From Lachnospiraceae bacterium (GTDB lineage: Bacteria > Bacillota > Clostridia > Lachnospirales > Lachnospiraceae), in NCBI GenBank assembly GCA_017465475.1, contig JAFTWC010000037.1, forward strand, positions 1 to 64,000: a DNA stretch of 64,000 nt. Reading direction: 5' to 3'. Shown piece after piece: positions 29,930 to 38,100 of this stretch; position 1 is the first letter of the stretch, and each line of letters begins with the position of its first letter. Under the pieces are notes generated by a model. It ran no database searches. It saw only the letters and a list, made by a program, of their open reading frames with translations, and was not told the DNA's origin. A program made the position numbers and the translations under genes.

Positions 29930-31417
29930 TTAATAAGTCTTATTGGTGACCTCTGCCAGTACATTTAAGTGCTCGATTTCCGGATCCTCCGGACCGGTCA
30001 TGCTACAACCCTTTTCTTTTGCGTAGCGAATGTATTCCAGGATATCCCTTGTGATTTTTTCACCCGGTGCCAAAATCGGGATGCCCGGCGGGTAACACAT
30101 GACGAATTCGCTGCAGACCATACCTTCCGTTTCCATAATCGGACGGCTTTCCTTTGGCGCATAGAAGGCTTCCTGTGGGCTTGCTACTACCTGAGGCGGA
30201 ATATATTCCTGGGTTAACATACCGGTTTTGTCCTGTTGGTGACATCTGCGAATTTCCGCAAGAGCGCTTACCAGACGTTCAATTTCCTGGGTACGATCAC
30301 CGATGGAAAGGTAGGCAAGGATATTTCCGATGTCACCGAACTCAATCTGAATGTCATAGTCATCCCGGAGCATATCATACACTTCAATTCCTGCCAGACC
30401 GATGTCCAAAGTATGTACACTTAATTTAATCGGGTCAAAATCAAAAATGGAATCTCCGTTTATCAGCTCCCGGCCGAATGCGTAATAACCACCGATGGAG
30501 TTGATTTCCGTACGGGCATATTCTGCGATTTTACGTACCTGCTCAAAAACTTTTTCACCGCGAAGGGCGAGGTTTCTTCTGGAAATATCCAGGCTGCTCA
30601 TGAGCAGATAACTGCCGGAGGTGGTCTGGGTCAGGTTAATAATCTGGCGCACATAACCTTCGTTGATATTCGGTCCTGCAAGTAAAAAGCTGGACTGGGT
30701 TAGGCTTCCGCCGCTTTTGTGCATGGATACCGAGGCCATATCCGCACCGGCTTCCATGGCGGATACCGGAAGGTCTTTTCCGAAGTAGAAGTGAGTACCG
30801 TGGGCTTCGTCTGCCAGACAGAGCATGTTGTGCTCATGGGCCAGCTTTACGATTCCTCGTAAATCGGAGCAGATACCGTAGTAAGTCGGGTTGTTAACCA
30901 GGACTGCCACAGCATTAGGATGTTCCTTGATAGCACGCTCTACCTGTTCCAGTTTCATGCCGAGGGAAATACCGAGGCGATGATCCACCTCAGGGTTTAC
31001 GTATACCGGAACCGCACCGCAAAGCACCAAAGCGTTAATCACACTTCTGTGTACGTTACGAGGCAAAATAATTTCATCTCCCCGCTTGCAGGCAGTCAGT
31101 ACCATACTTTGTACCGCACTGGTGGTTCCGCCTACCATAAGAAACGCGTGAGCGGCACCGAAAGCGTCTGCTGCCAGTTCTTCCGCTTCTCTGATAACGG
31201 AAATCGGGTGACAAAGATTATCAAGCGGCTTCATACTGTTAACATCAATGGAGACGCACTGTTCACCCAGGAACGCAGTCAGTTCCGGGTTACCGCGGCC
31301 TCTTTTGTGGCCCGGTACGTCAAAGGGTACGACGCGTTTCTGACGGAAGTGTTCTAAGGCTTCGTAAATCGGAGCCTTGTTCTGGTCTAATTTATTTTTA
31401 AGAATGGATTGGCTCAT
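29930..31417 (-). CDS. speA: arginine decarboxylase, fold-I Orn/Lys/Arg type
   Basis: PLP enzyme of the SpeA/CadA-like fold-I family that probably decarboxylates arginine to agmatine, given the agmatinase in the operon; lysine or ornithine activity is possible. It has 495 residues from the ATG at 31417, which follows AAGGAG; an in-frame upstream ATG lacks a site. VPFDVPGHKRG near residue 25 and the PLP lysine in SVSMHKSGGSLTQSS near 225 are family marks. The C-terminal domain has YPPGIPILAPGE. It heads the polyamine operon and is preceded by a long structured untranslated region. Confidence 0.93.
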   Translation of the reverse strand: MSQSILKNKLDQNKAPIYEALEHFRQKRVVPFDVPGHKRGRGNPELTAFLGEQCVSIDVNSMKPLDNLCHPISVIREAEELAADAFGAAHAFLMVGGTTSAVQSMVLTACKRGDEIILPRNVHRSVINALVLCGAVPVYVNPEVDHRLGISLGMKLEQVERAIKEHPNAVAVLVNNPTYYGICSDLRGIVKLAHEHNMLCLADEAHGTHFYFGKDLPVSAMEAGADMASVSMHKSGGSLTQSSFLLAGPNINEGYVRQIINLTQTTSGSYLLMSSLDISRRNLALRGEKVFEQVRKIAEYARTEINSIGGYYAFGRELINGDSIFDFDPIKLSVHTLDIGLAGIEVYDMLRDDYDIQIEFGDIGNILAYLSIGDRTQEIERLVSALAEIRRCHQQDKTGMLTQEYIPPQVVASPQEAFYAPKESRPIMETEGMVCSEFVMCYPPGIPILAPGEKITRDILEYIRYAKEKGCSMTGPEDPEIEHLNVLAEVTNKTY

Positions 31418-31468
31418 ATCGGAATCTCCTTCGTGTGGTATTTTTTGCACGCATGCTTATAATAAGTG

Positions 31469-31607
31469 TTTCGTGCAAGCGGTGCTTCGCACCAGCCCGC
31501 ATTCCGCGACTAACGTCGCTCCATCGTGGGCGCGTTCGCATGACTGCGCAACCGTTTGGAAACAAGTTTCCACGATTTGCTCGCATGCTCACTTTGCTTA
31601 CACGAAA
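31469..31607 (-). repeat. multi-hairpin palindromic element upstream of speA
   Basis: An outer imperfect stem (31469-31480 with 31596-31607, TTTCGTGCAAG against CTTACACGAAA) encloses several perfect small hairpins. These are GGTGC-TTC-GCACC, GCGAC-TAAC-GTCGC and GGAAAC-AA-GTTTCC, the last inside a longer ATCGTGG/CCACGAT stem. It is markedly GC-richer than its surroundings. It fills the untranslated stretch between the speA start and the terminator at 31605-31641. Architecture (stem with a multi-hairpin head) resembles the two long palindromes at 54740 and 58783. Function unknown. Confidence 0.5.
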
Positions 31608-31641
31608 AAAAAGCAAGCTTATGTCCTACGACACAGCTTGC
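31605..31641 (-). terminator. intrinsic terminator in the speA upstream region
   Basis: On the minus strand GCAAGC and GCUUGC close a hairpin with an inner UGUC/GACA helix, followed by eight uninterrupted U (A8 at 31605-31612). It lies about 190 nt before the speA start and downstream of the structured RNA. It either ends an independent small RNA or acts as an attenuator of the polyamine operon. Confidence 0.85.
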
Positions 31642-31680
31642 GATACTACGTTACCAAATGAAAGCACGAAACAGCAACCA

Positions 31681-31716
31681 CACAAAAAGGAAATAAGATA
31701 CCGGAACGCTCCGGTA
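31681..31716 (-). terminator. terminator-like hairpin after the structured RNA
   Basis: On the minus strand UACCGGA and UCCGGUA form a 7-bp stem with a short loop (31699-31716), followed by a U-rich tract CUUAUUUCCUUUUUG. It would define a transcript end about 300 nt from the promoter at 31992-32021. Confidence 0.65.
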
Positions 31717-31756
31717 CGTGGAAGTATTCGATATCTGGATTCGGGATGATCAGAGT

Positions 31757-31991
31757 CTATATAGCAATCACTTTTACTACTCTTATTGACCGTTTCACAA
31801 GTCTGCGTCACAAAACGCAATTTCGGTTATGAAGTAACCAACTTATAAAATTTGAGCTTTTAACTCAATCAATAAGGCAACTTTCGTCGCCAATCGGCAG
31901 TGGACCCGGCTGTCCGTATGGCCTCAACTCCAAGGAGTGGTCCTATAATTGCTCAGAAAGGCTCTGTTAACATCCTTCCAAAGTAATTGCT
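31757..31991 (-). ncRNA. candidate structured RNA closed by a 15-bp terminal stem
   Basis: On the minus strand the 5' segment 31980-31994 pairs with 31760-31774 over 15 positions with one G-U, closing a domain of about 230 nt. Inside, GGACC pairs with GGGTCC around an ACTCC/GGAGT hairpin and a GGC/GCC hairpin with loop ATACGGACA. A GGCGAC-GAAA-GTTGCC tetraloop hairpin follows, then TTGAG/CTCAA, GGTTA/TAACC and TGCGT/ACGCA hairpins. A consensus promoter sits right at its 5' end and terminators follow. I cannot name the class. It may be a raiA-type or other large ncRNA, or a riboswitch for the speA operon. Confidence 0.7.
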
Positions 31992-32021
31992 ATAGTACCA
32001 TAAAAATGGAGGAACTGTCAA
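31992..32021 (-). promoter_or_regulatory. strong promoter of the structured RNA / polyamine operon
   Basis: On the minus strand TTGACA (32016-32021), 18-bp spacer, TACTAT (31992-31997). The predicted start (about 31985) lies at the first bases of the closing stem of the structured RNA. No better promoter was seen nearer speA, so it may also serve the operon, with a leader of about 570 nt. Confidence 0.85.
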
Positions 32022-32055
32022 TAGTTTTCGAAAAAATAATTTAGTGAGTTAAATG

Positions 32056-32084
32056 TTGAAATCGGTAGTTCGGTATAGTAAGAT
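32056..32084 (+). promoter_or_regulatory. possible promoter of the ECF sigma operon
   Basis: TTGAAA (32056-32061), 17 bp, TAAGAT (32079-32084), about 110 bp before the sigma gene. The -10 is weak. The segment TGAAATCGG...CGGTATAG could instead be an autoregulated ECF-type promoter. The remaining 32022-32192 sequence is A/T-rich with nothing else recognised. Confidence 0.4.
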
Positions 32085-32192
32085 AAAAAAGCAAAAAAAA
32101 GCAATAAAAATATCGCACATTTTATCTGTTTCATCGGTTTATAGAGTGAAGGGCCTTTCAAACAGAACATAACGGACAAAGGAGATGAGGGT

Positions 32193-32666
32193 TTGGAGAG
32201 AGAAGACTATGAACGTATGGTTCGGAAGTATATGGATACCATTTACCGGATTGCGGTCAGTTATACGAAAACCCCGGCGGATGCGGATGATATTGTACAG
32301 CAGACCTTTGTAAAGTTGCTTTCGAAAAAGGGAGCATTTGTGGATGGAGAACATGAAAAACGTTGGCTCATCCGGGTGTGTATTAATGAGTGCAACAGCT
32401 TTTTTTCGTCCTTTTGGAGAAAAAATGTGGACTCTTTCGAAGCAATAACGACAGAACCGCAGTTTATGACGCAGGAGGATACCGATTTGTATGAAGCAAT
32501 AAAAAAATTGCCCCCAAAATGCAGTGTCGTTGTTTATTTGTTTTATTACGAAGGGTACTCTACAAGGGAGATTGCTAAAATGATACATATCAAAGAAGCA
32601 ACCGTCAGAACAAGACTTGTCCGAGCAAGAAAGTTGTTAAAGGAACAGTTGAAGGAGGCGTGGTAA
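32193..32666 (+). CDS. ECF-type RNA polymerase sigma factor
   Basis: A 157-residue sigma-70 family factor with only regions 2 and 4. The start is TTG at 32193 after AAAGGAGATGAGGG. Region 2 (about 10-75) has YRIAVSYTKTPADADDIVQQTFVKLL. Region 4 (about 100-155) has LPPKCSVVVYLFYYEGYSTREIA, and the recognition helix is in KEATVRTRLVRARKLLKE. The stop TAA is immediately followed by the ATG of the next gene, which encodes a membrane protein in the position of an anti-sigma factor. It probably answers an envelope signal. Confidence 0.93.
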   Translation: MEREDYERMVRKYMDTIYRIAVSYTKTPADADDIVQQTFVKLLSKKGAFVDGEHEKRWLIRVCINECNSFFSSFWRKNVDSFEAITTEPQFMTQEDTDLYEAIKKLPPKCSVVVYLFYYEGYSTREIAKMIHIKEATVRTRLVRARKLLKEQLKEAW

Positions 32667-33119
32667 ATGAAAGAAAATGTAAAGCGTGTATATGATGAAA
32701 TCCATGCACCGGAGGTGTTGCTTGGAAAGGTGATGGAGATGAAAAAAGACGAATTTAAGAGAAGAAGAACAGTAAAGTACATTGCGGCTGCCGTATTGGT
32801 ATTGGCGCTTAGTGTAGTAGCTTCTAACGGGATTTGTTACGCCGCTACCGGAGAAACCTGGATCGGTAAGATGATGGTTTACATTAACGGTGAGAAAACG
32901 GAGCAGGAGGTTACGTGGCAGCAGGACGGAGATACTCTTTACGGTGTTATGGAACTGGAAGTAGAAGAAGGCGAACCGTTTGTTTTGGAAATGATTGCGG
33001 AAGAGACAGAAGCACAAGGGATGGAAGATGTCGTTATTGTCGCAGTTGTTTCGGAGGAAGAGAATAAGGAGGAAACCGAAAACGACGAGGAGTCGGAAGT
33101 TGAGATTGATAGTAAGTAA
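32667..33119 (+). CDS. putative membrane anti-sigma factor
   Basis: A 150-residue protein starting directly after the sigma-factor stop. It has a basic N-terminal cytoplasmic part of about 37 residues, one membrane segment (YIAAAVLVLALSVVASNGI, about 38-57), and an outside domain ending in a very acidic tail rich in Glu (EEENKEETENDEESEVE). No zinc-binding HC2 motif is visible. An anti-sigma role is inferred only from topology and coupling. The acidic tail may bind cations or be proteolytically sensed (speculative). A strong terminator follows. Confidence 0.7.
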   Translation: MKENVKRVYDEIHAPEVLLGKVMEMKKDEFKRRRTVKYIAAAVLVLALSVVASNGICYAATGETWIGKMMVYINGEKTEQEVTWQQDGDTLYGVMELEVEEGEPFVLEMIAEETEAQGMEDVVIVAVVSEEENKEETENDEESEVEIDSK

Positions 33120-33137
33120 GCGAAGGAATCATAGAGG

Positions 33138-33183
33138 GGCTGTCATGTTTACGATTTTTAATCGTAAACATGACAGCCTTTTT
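33138..33183 (+). terminator. terminator of the sigma operon
   Basis: Perfect 19-bp stem (33138-33156 with 33160-33178) around a TTT loop, then TTTTT. It is the longest perfect small hairpin in the window. Confidence 0.95.
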
Positions 33184-33189
33184 GCTTTA

Positions 33190-35013
33190 TTACCGGAAGT
33201 TTTGGTTCAGAAGTGTTTCCAAAACCGAGAAGGGTGCCGGTCCTGTTTCCAGTAAAAAGGTGTGGAAGGGAAGGAGGGAGGCATCAGCACCTTGTAGTGT
33301 CAGATATTGCTCCCGAAGCCCGCATAATTCCAGGTATCCGACGGAATACGGAAGATAAATAACCGGTTCTGCCAGCTGGGTGTAAAAGATTTCCTGTGCG
33401 GTTTCTGCAGAAAATCCGTATTTTCCCAGAAAGGAAACAATGGTGTTCAAATCTGCGCCGTGGTAATGAATCTTTATGTCGGAAAGGCTGTAGAGGCAAA
33501 GGCCTGCCACTTGTTCCGCTATGAGGAACTGCTTTAATTGTGCCGAACAATTTGCATATTCGTAGGAGTAAAGCTCCGCATAAGTTCCCCAGCCTTCATC
33601 ATAACCCGTAAAGTTCAGAAGCATCCGAAGAGGGTGTGGATTTGTGGCTGCAAAGTAGGTATTCTGATATAAATGCCCCGGATAGCCTTCGTGGGCCAAG
33701 GTAGAAAACAGACTTTCCGTGGAGCATTTGGCTTTATTAATATAGATGACATTTTCTTTATATGCATCCAAAGGCGGCACCAAGTATAAAGCCGGACTGA
33801 TAAAGTCTTCTAAGGACGGATGAATCAGTTCCACCCGGAAGGAAGCTTCTGACGGGGTCGGAAAATCCCTTTGGATTTGCTGCTGCAAATGTTGTAGTAC
33901 AGCGGAATGGGATGCGGTTGACATAGCGGTTTGTGCAGCGCCGGAGTTGTGTTCCGGAGCGGATGGTGTGGGAGTGCAACCATCGGACTTTACGGAAAGC
34001 CCCTTCTCCTGATATTGCTTTAATTCTTCTCTCAGTTCTTGGGACTCATAAAGCGTCAGCATGGTCAGCATATTTTCCTGTAGTGCACTATCTAACATAG
34101 ATTCCAGTTCTTCCACGGAACGGTGGGAGCCGGTCTGGCTGTGAACCAGGTATTCGTAATACGCGGTACCGTTCGGAAGGGCGCAAAGGCCTTTTGCGGG
34201 AGCGGAAGTGTCTAAGAGGGAAGATAAAGTTTCAATCAGTTGTTCATAGGCAGGAATTACTTTTGTAAAGACCAGTTTCTGGTTTTCCATACAAAGGGTG
34301 GCAATGTCTGTGGCAGTCAGGTCCGGAAGAGATGCGAGCCGGTCTTTGAAGCTGACAATGAGGAAATTGTCTCCCGGATTTTCCACAAAGGCGTTGCATT
34401 GCAACAGAATACGGGACAATACTTCGGCACAGGACCCGGTACCGGCAGCGGCCCGCTCTTGCTCGAAAGTGCAGATGCCCGCAAAATAACGGGGAAGATC
34501 GGAAAGCAACAGAAAATAGTCTTCCACATCGGAACGGGAGGAAAACCGGTATTCCGCCAGTAAAATCGGAAGCTGGGTCTGAAGTCCTGTGGTAGGTCCT
34601 AAAGGAGAATCATACATTTCGGTTCCTTCCGGTAATATGGAATTGGTCAGTGCATAGTCAAGCAGGCTGTACAACAATTGACCGGAAGCATCAAGTGTGT
34701 TTCTTTCATAGGTATGCAGTTGGTCAAGTGTTTCTTTTGCGGAAGCGGAAGATGAAAGCAGTGCGTCTCTTCCGAATTCTCCTAAAGAGACAGGTGGCGG
34801 GGCGATTTGCAGCTGTTCCGGATGAAGTACGGTGTAATGAAGAGAAAGACTGTCCGATGCAGCATATTCCCGGAATAACTCATCCGCAAACTTCGCAAAA
34901 GTAGCAGAAACAGGCGGTGTAGGTGTGGTTTTGGCGTTGTCTTTGGAGCAGCCGGACAACAGAAGGCAAGGCAGAAGACAAAGGATTTTCAGTTTATGAA
35001 AACGGGAATTCAT
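33190..35013 (-). CDS. DUF885 family lipoprotein, putative metallopeptidase
   Basis: A 607-residue secreted lipoprotein. The signal peptide ends at the lipobox LLSGC (about residue 18-22), followed by a Thr/Pro linker. The rest matches DUF885, with the signature HEGYPGHLYQ near residue 440 (an HExxxH-like metal site) and GYDEGWGTYAELYSYEYA shortly after. Characterised relatives include peptidase-like enzymes, so a cell-surface peptidase is plausible but unproven. The ATG at 35013 follows AGGAG. Its 3' end converges on the sigma-operon terminator. It diverges from the flagellar unit. Confidence 0.88.
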   Translation of the reverse strand: MNSRFHKLKILCLLPCLLLSGCSKDNAKTTPTPPVSATFAKFADELFREYAASDSLSLHYTVLHPEQLQIAPPPVSLGEFGRDALLSSSASAKETLDQLHTYERNTLDASGQLLYSLLDYALTNSILPEGTEMYDSPLGPTTGLQTQLPILLAEYRFSSRSDVEDYFLLLSDLPRYFAGICTFEQERAAAGTGSCAEVLSRILLQCNAFVENPGDNFLIVSFKDRLASLPDLTATDIATLCMENQKLVFTKVIPAYEQLIETLSSLLDTSAPAKGLCALPNGTAYYEYLVHSQTGSHRSVEELESMLDSALQENMLTMLTLYESQELREELKQYQEKGLSVKSDGCTPTPSAPEHNSGAAQTAMSTASHSAVLQHLQQQIQRDFPTPSEASFRVELIHPSLEDFISPALYLVPPLDAYKENVIYINKAKCSTESLFSTLAHEGYPGHLYQNTYFAATNPHPLRMLLNFTGYDEGWGTYAELYSYEYANCSAQLKQFLIAEQVAGLCLYSLSDIKIHYHGADLNTIVSFLGKYGFSAETAQEIFYTQLAEPVIYLPYSVGYLELCGLREQYLTLQGADASLLPFHTFLLETGPAPFSVLETLLNQNFR

Positions 35014-35071
35014 AGATACTCCTAACATGGTGTTCCTAACAAATCTATTCGGAAGGATGTAGAGAAATGTA

Positions 35072-35099
35072 TAAAGATTTCCGGGAAAAAGGCCGAAAT
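35072..35099 (+). promoter_or_regulatory. sigma-D (sigma-28) flagellar promoter
   Basis: TAAA (35072-35075), 16-bp spacer, GCCGAAAT (35092-35099), close to the consensus TAAA-N15-GCCGATAT. It lies 41 bp before the DUF6240 gene and places that gene, flagellin and fliS under flagellar late-gene control. No such promoter was seen in the 50 bp before flagellin. Confidence 0.85.
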
Positions 35100-35139
35100 A
35101 ATAAGTAGAGAAAATAGGAATAGCGGAGGAGGCGTTGGT

Positions 35140-38100
35140 ATGAACGGAATCCAGTCTTTATTCGGGGGAATGAACCCGGAGAAGGAAAAAGAAGTACAAC
35201 GCTCCGCCACCACCGGGGGAAAGGAGTTTTCCGCGGTGTATGCAACACAAGCCACCAAGGATGGGGGCAACACCGATATCACGGTAAGTGTATCAGAAGG
35301 AGCTGTCGGCAATGTGGAGGAGGAAATTTGCTACGGCGATGTAAGTAAAAATCATCCGGAAGAACAGCCGGAAACCATACAGGAAGAAGAAAAGACCTTG
35401 GAGGAATCTGCTGAACAGTTGACCGAGGAAGATTACAATGCTTTGCGGGCAGAAGGTGTAACGGTGGAGGAATTGACCGCTACCCAGTTAACCAGAGCCA
35501 TTGAGCGGATTCGTCTGGGCAGGGAATTAAAAGCAGAACGTCTGGAGGGCCAGAAGGAGAAGCTTGCCGCAAAGCGGGAAGCTGTTATTGACGTGGCAAA
35601 AAAGGCGTTAAAGGGAAATCCGGCGGCAGAATTTATTGCGGAAAAGCTTTTGACGGCAGGGATGCCGGTAACGGAAGCGACCGTAAGCAAAGTGTATCAG
35701 GCGGTGGAGTTTGCGGGAAATGTATCCGGCATGTCCGAGTCGGTGCAGTATTATATGATTAAGTTCAGAAAAGAACCAACCATTGAAAATATTTATATGG
35801 CACAGTACAGTGCAGGTAACGTAAAAGCTACACCGGTAAACGACAGAGTATGGGCCAGCCTACAAAAGTCCGTGAATCAGGTATGCGTAAATGCGGACTT
35901 ACCGATTGATGAGGAGAACCTAAGCAATGCCAGATGGTTAACGGAACACGGACTTCCGATTTCTGTGGAAAACCTCCTTCAGATGCAGGAGTTAAATGAT
36001 GTAAAAATGCGTACGCCGGAAGAAGTGGCAGAGCTGGCGGTAGAGGCATTAAAGGACGGAAAGCAGTCCATTCAGGCAAATCTTACACTTCTTACAAAAG
36101 CCGAAGTGGGAGAACGGGTAGAGCGCATGAAGGGCTTTACGCCGGATACCGTGGAACGGGCTTATGTTAAGAAGGCAGCGGATAAAGTACAGGAGCTTTC
36201 ACCGGGACAGACGGCGCCGGATCGTGACCTGCTTAGTCAGGCTATGCAGCGTGCGGCCAGAGAAGACGTTACCTATAACGAGTTGGCTTTTGCAGAGGAT
36301 GAGTTAAAAGGTGAGTCACGTCCGAGTACCTTAGAGCAGGCAGTGCTTGCGGAAGTGTCCGGATTCTCCATGGATTTTGACATCAGCGTGGTACGGGCAA
36401 AAAGAAGATTGGAAGAGATTCGTTTAAAAATGACCACTGAATCGGCATATCGTTTGGAACGTCAGGGTATCCGTATCGATACATCCGGGCTTGCAAAGGT
36501 GGTAGACGGACTTCGTGTACTGGAGAATAATTATTACCGTTATTATACGGAGGATGCGGGCTTTGCGGGGAATCGGACCATGGAAGAAATGTTCCGGAAA
36601 ACCATGCAAAATATTGACAGTTTATCTAAGTCTCCGAGTTATACGTTAGGTGTGACCTTTGAAAACAGGGGAGAAGTAACATTAGAGTCTTTGGCGGCAG
36701 CAGGAAACAGTTTGGGGGCCAGAATGCAGCGTGCGGGAGAGTCCTATGATATGCTGGGAACCAGGCCGCAGGCGGCACTGGGGGATTCCATTCAGACCGC
36801 ATTTGCGGGAAACGCAGAGTTGTTAAAGTCTCTTGGAATGGAAGCTTCGGCAGAAAACTTACGTGCTGTGCGGATTCTTGCCTATAATTCCATTGAGCTG
36901 AATGCAAATAATATGGATGCGGTGAAGGAATACGATAAAAAGGTAACGGATTTGATTCAAAATATGCATCCGGCGGCAGCATTGCGTCTTATCAGAGAGG
37001 GAATCAACCCGCTAACGGAAACGGTGGAGGCACTCTCCAGAAGAGTAGCCGAAATTCGTATGGAAGACGGTTTGGAGCAGGATACGGAGAAATTTGCTAG
37101 ATATCTGTTTAAGATGGAGCGGAGCGCAGGGGTTACGCCGGAGGAGCGTACTGCCTATATCGGTATGTATCGTTTGTTTAATCAACTGGAAAAGACCGAC
37201 GGTGCGGCCATCGGCGCGGTGATGGACAGCGGAAAAGAGCTGACCTTAGGAAACCTTCTTTCTGCCATGCGTACTGCAAGAATGGGCGGAATCGATGTGG
37301 CAGCGGACGATACCGTGGGAAAGGTACGGGAAATGTTACCGAATAGTAACCGGATTGATGCACAAATTCTTTCCGGTATTAAGATTCCGGGAAAAATTGC
37401 CGATATATCGGTTAGTGACGGATATGAGATGTACAAGGAAAATACCATGCCGACCATGGAAGACACCGCACAGGCCGTGCAGAACCTTCGCATGACGGCA
37501 GAAACGGCAGAACAGGCACCGGAGTTTTTGCAGGGACTGGGTCTTGTAGTAACCGCCAACAATGTGGAAGCTGCAAAAGAGTTCTTAGCCGGAACCGGCG
37601 AGATGTACGGAAAGCTGGGTAAGCTGTTAAAGCAGTTCCGAAAGGATGATAAGGTATCCGAGGCAGAGAACGAGACCGAGGCCTTACTGGCAGCCGGCGG
37701 AGCAGACAGTACGGAAAGCCTGTTTGATGTGAGAGTGGCAGACGGATTCTACCGGAATTTAAAGAAATCGGTACGTAATCTGGAAGATGATATGCATAAT
37801 ACCGGAGAGCCGACTTCGGTGGATTTAAAGGCACTCCGTCAGATAAAAATGGGAGTAAAGTTGCGCGGGGACTGCGCAGGAAAAGAATGCTTCGATTTCC
37901 CGGTGGAAACCGCAGAAGGAGTCAAGAGTATGCGTGTTACCTTACAGACGGAAAGCGAAGGCATGGAGGGTGGAAAGGCATCGGTAAAGATTCCGCTTGT
38001 GAAACTTGGAAATGTTCAGGCGGACTTACAGATAGAAGACAATCAGATATTCTGTTTTGTCAGCAGTGATTCCCGGGAAGGAACCGAGCTGCTCGAACAC

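Noticed and set aside
31626-31820. Short open frame in the speA upstream region
   Set aside because: No ribosome site, and it spans terminator-like hairpins and the structured RNA; better explained as untranslated.
31757-31991. Assignment of the structured RNA to the cobalamin, M-box, lysine, SAM, c-di-GMP or guanidine riboswitch classes, tmRNA, RNase P RNA or 6S RNA
   Set aside because: I compared the conserved core words I know for these classes. Only a partial, centrally broken resemblance to the B12 box was found, so no class was assigned.
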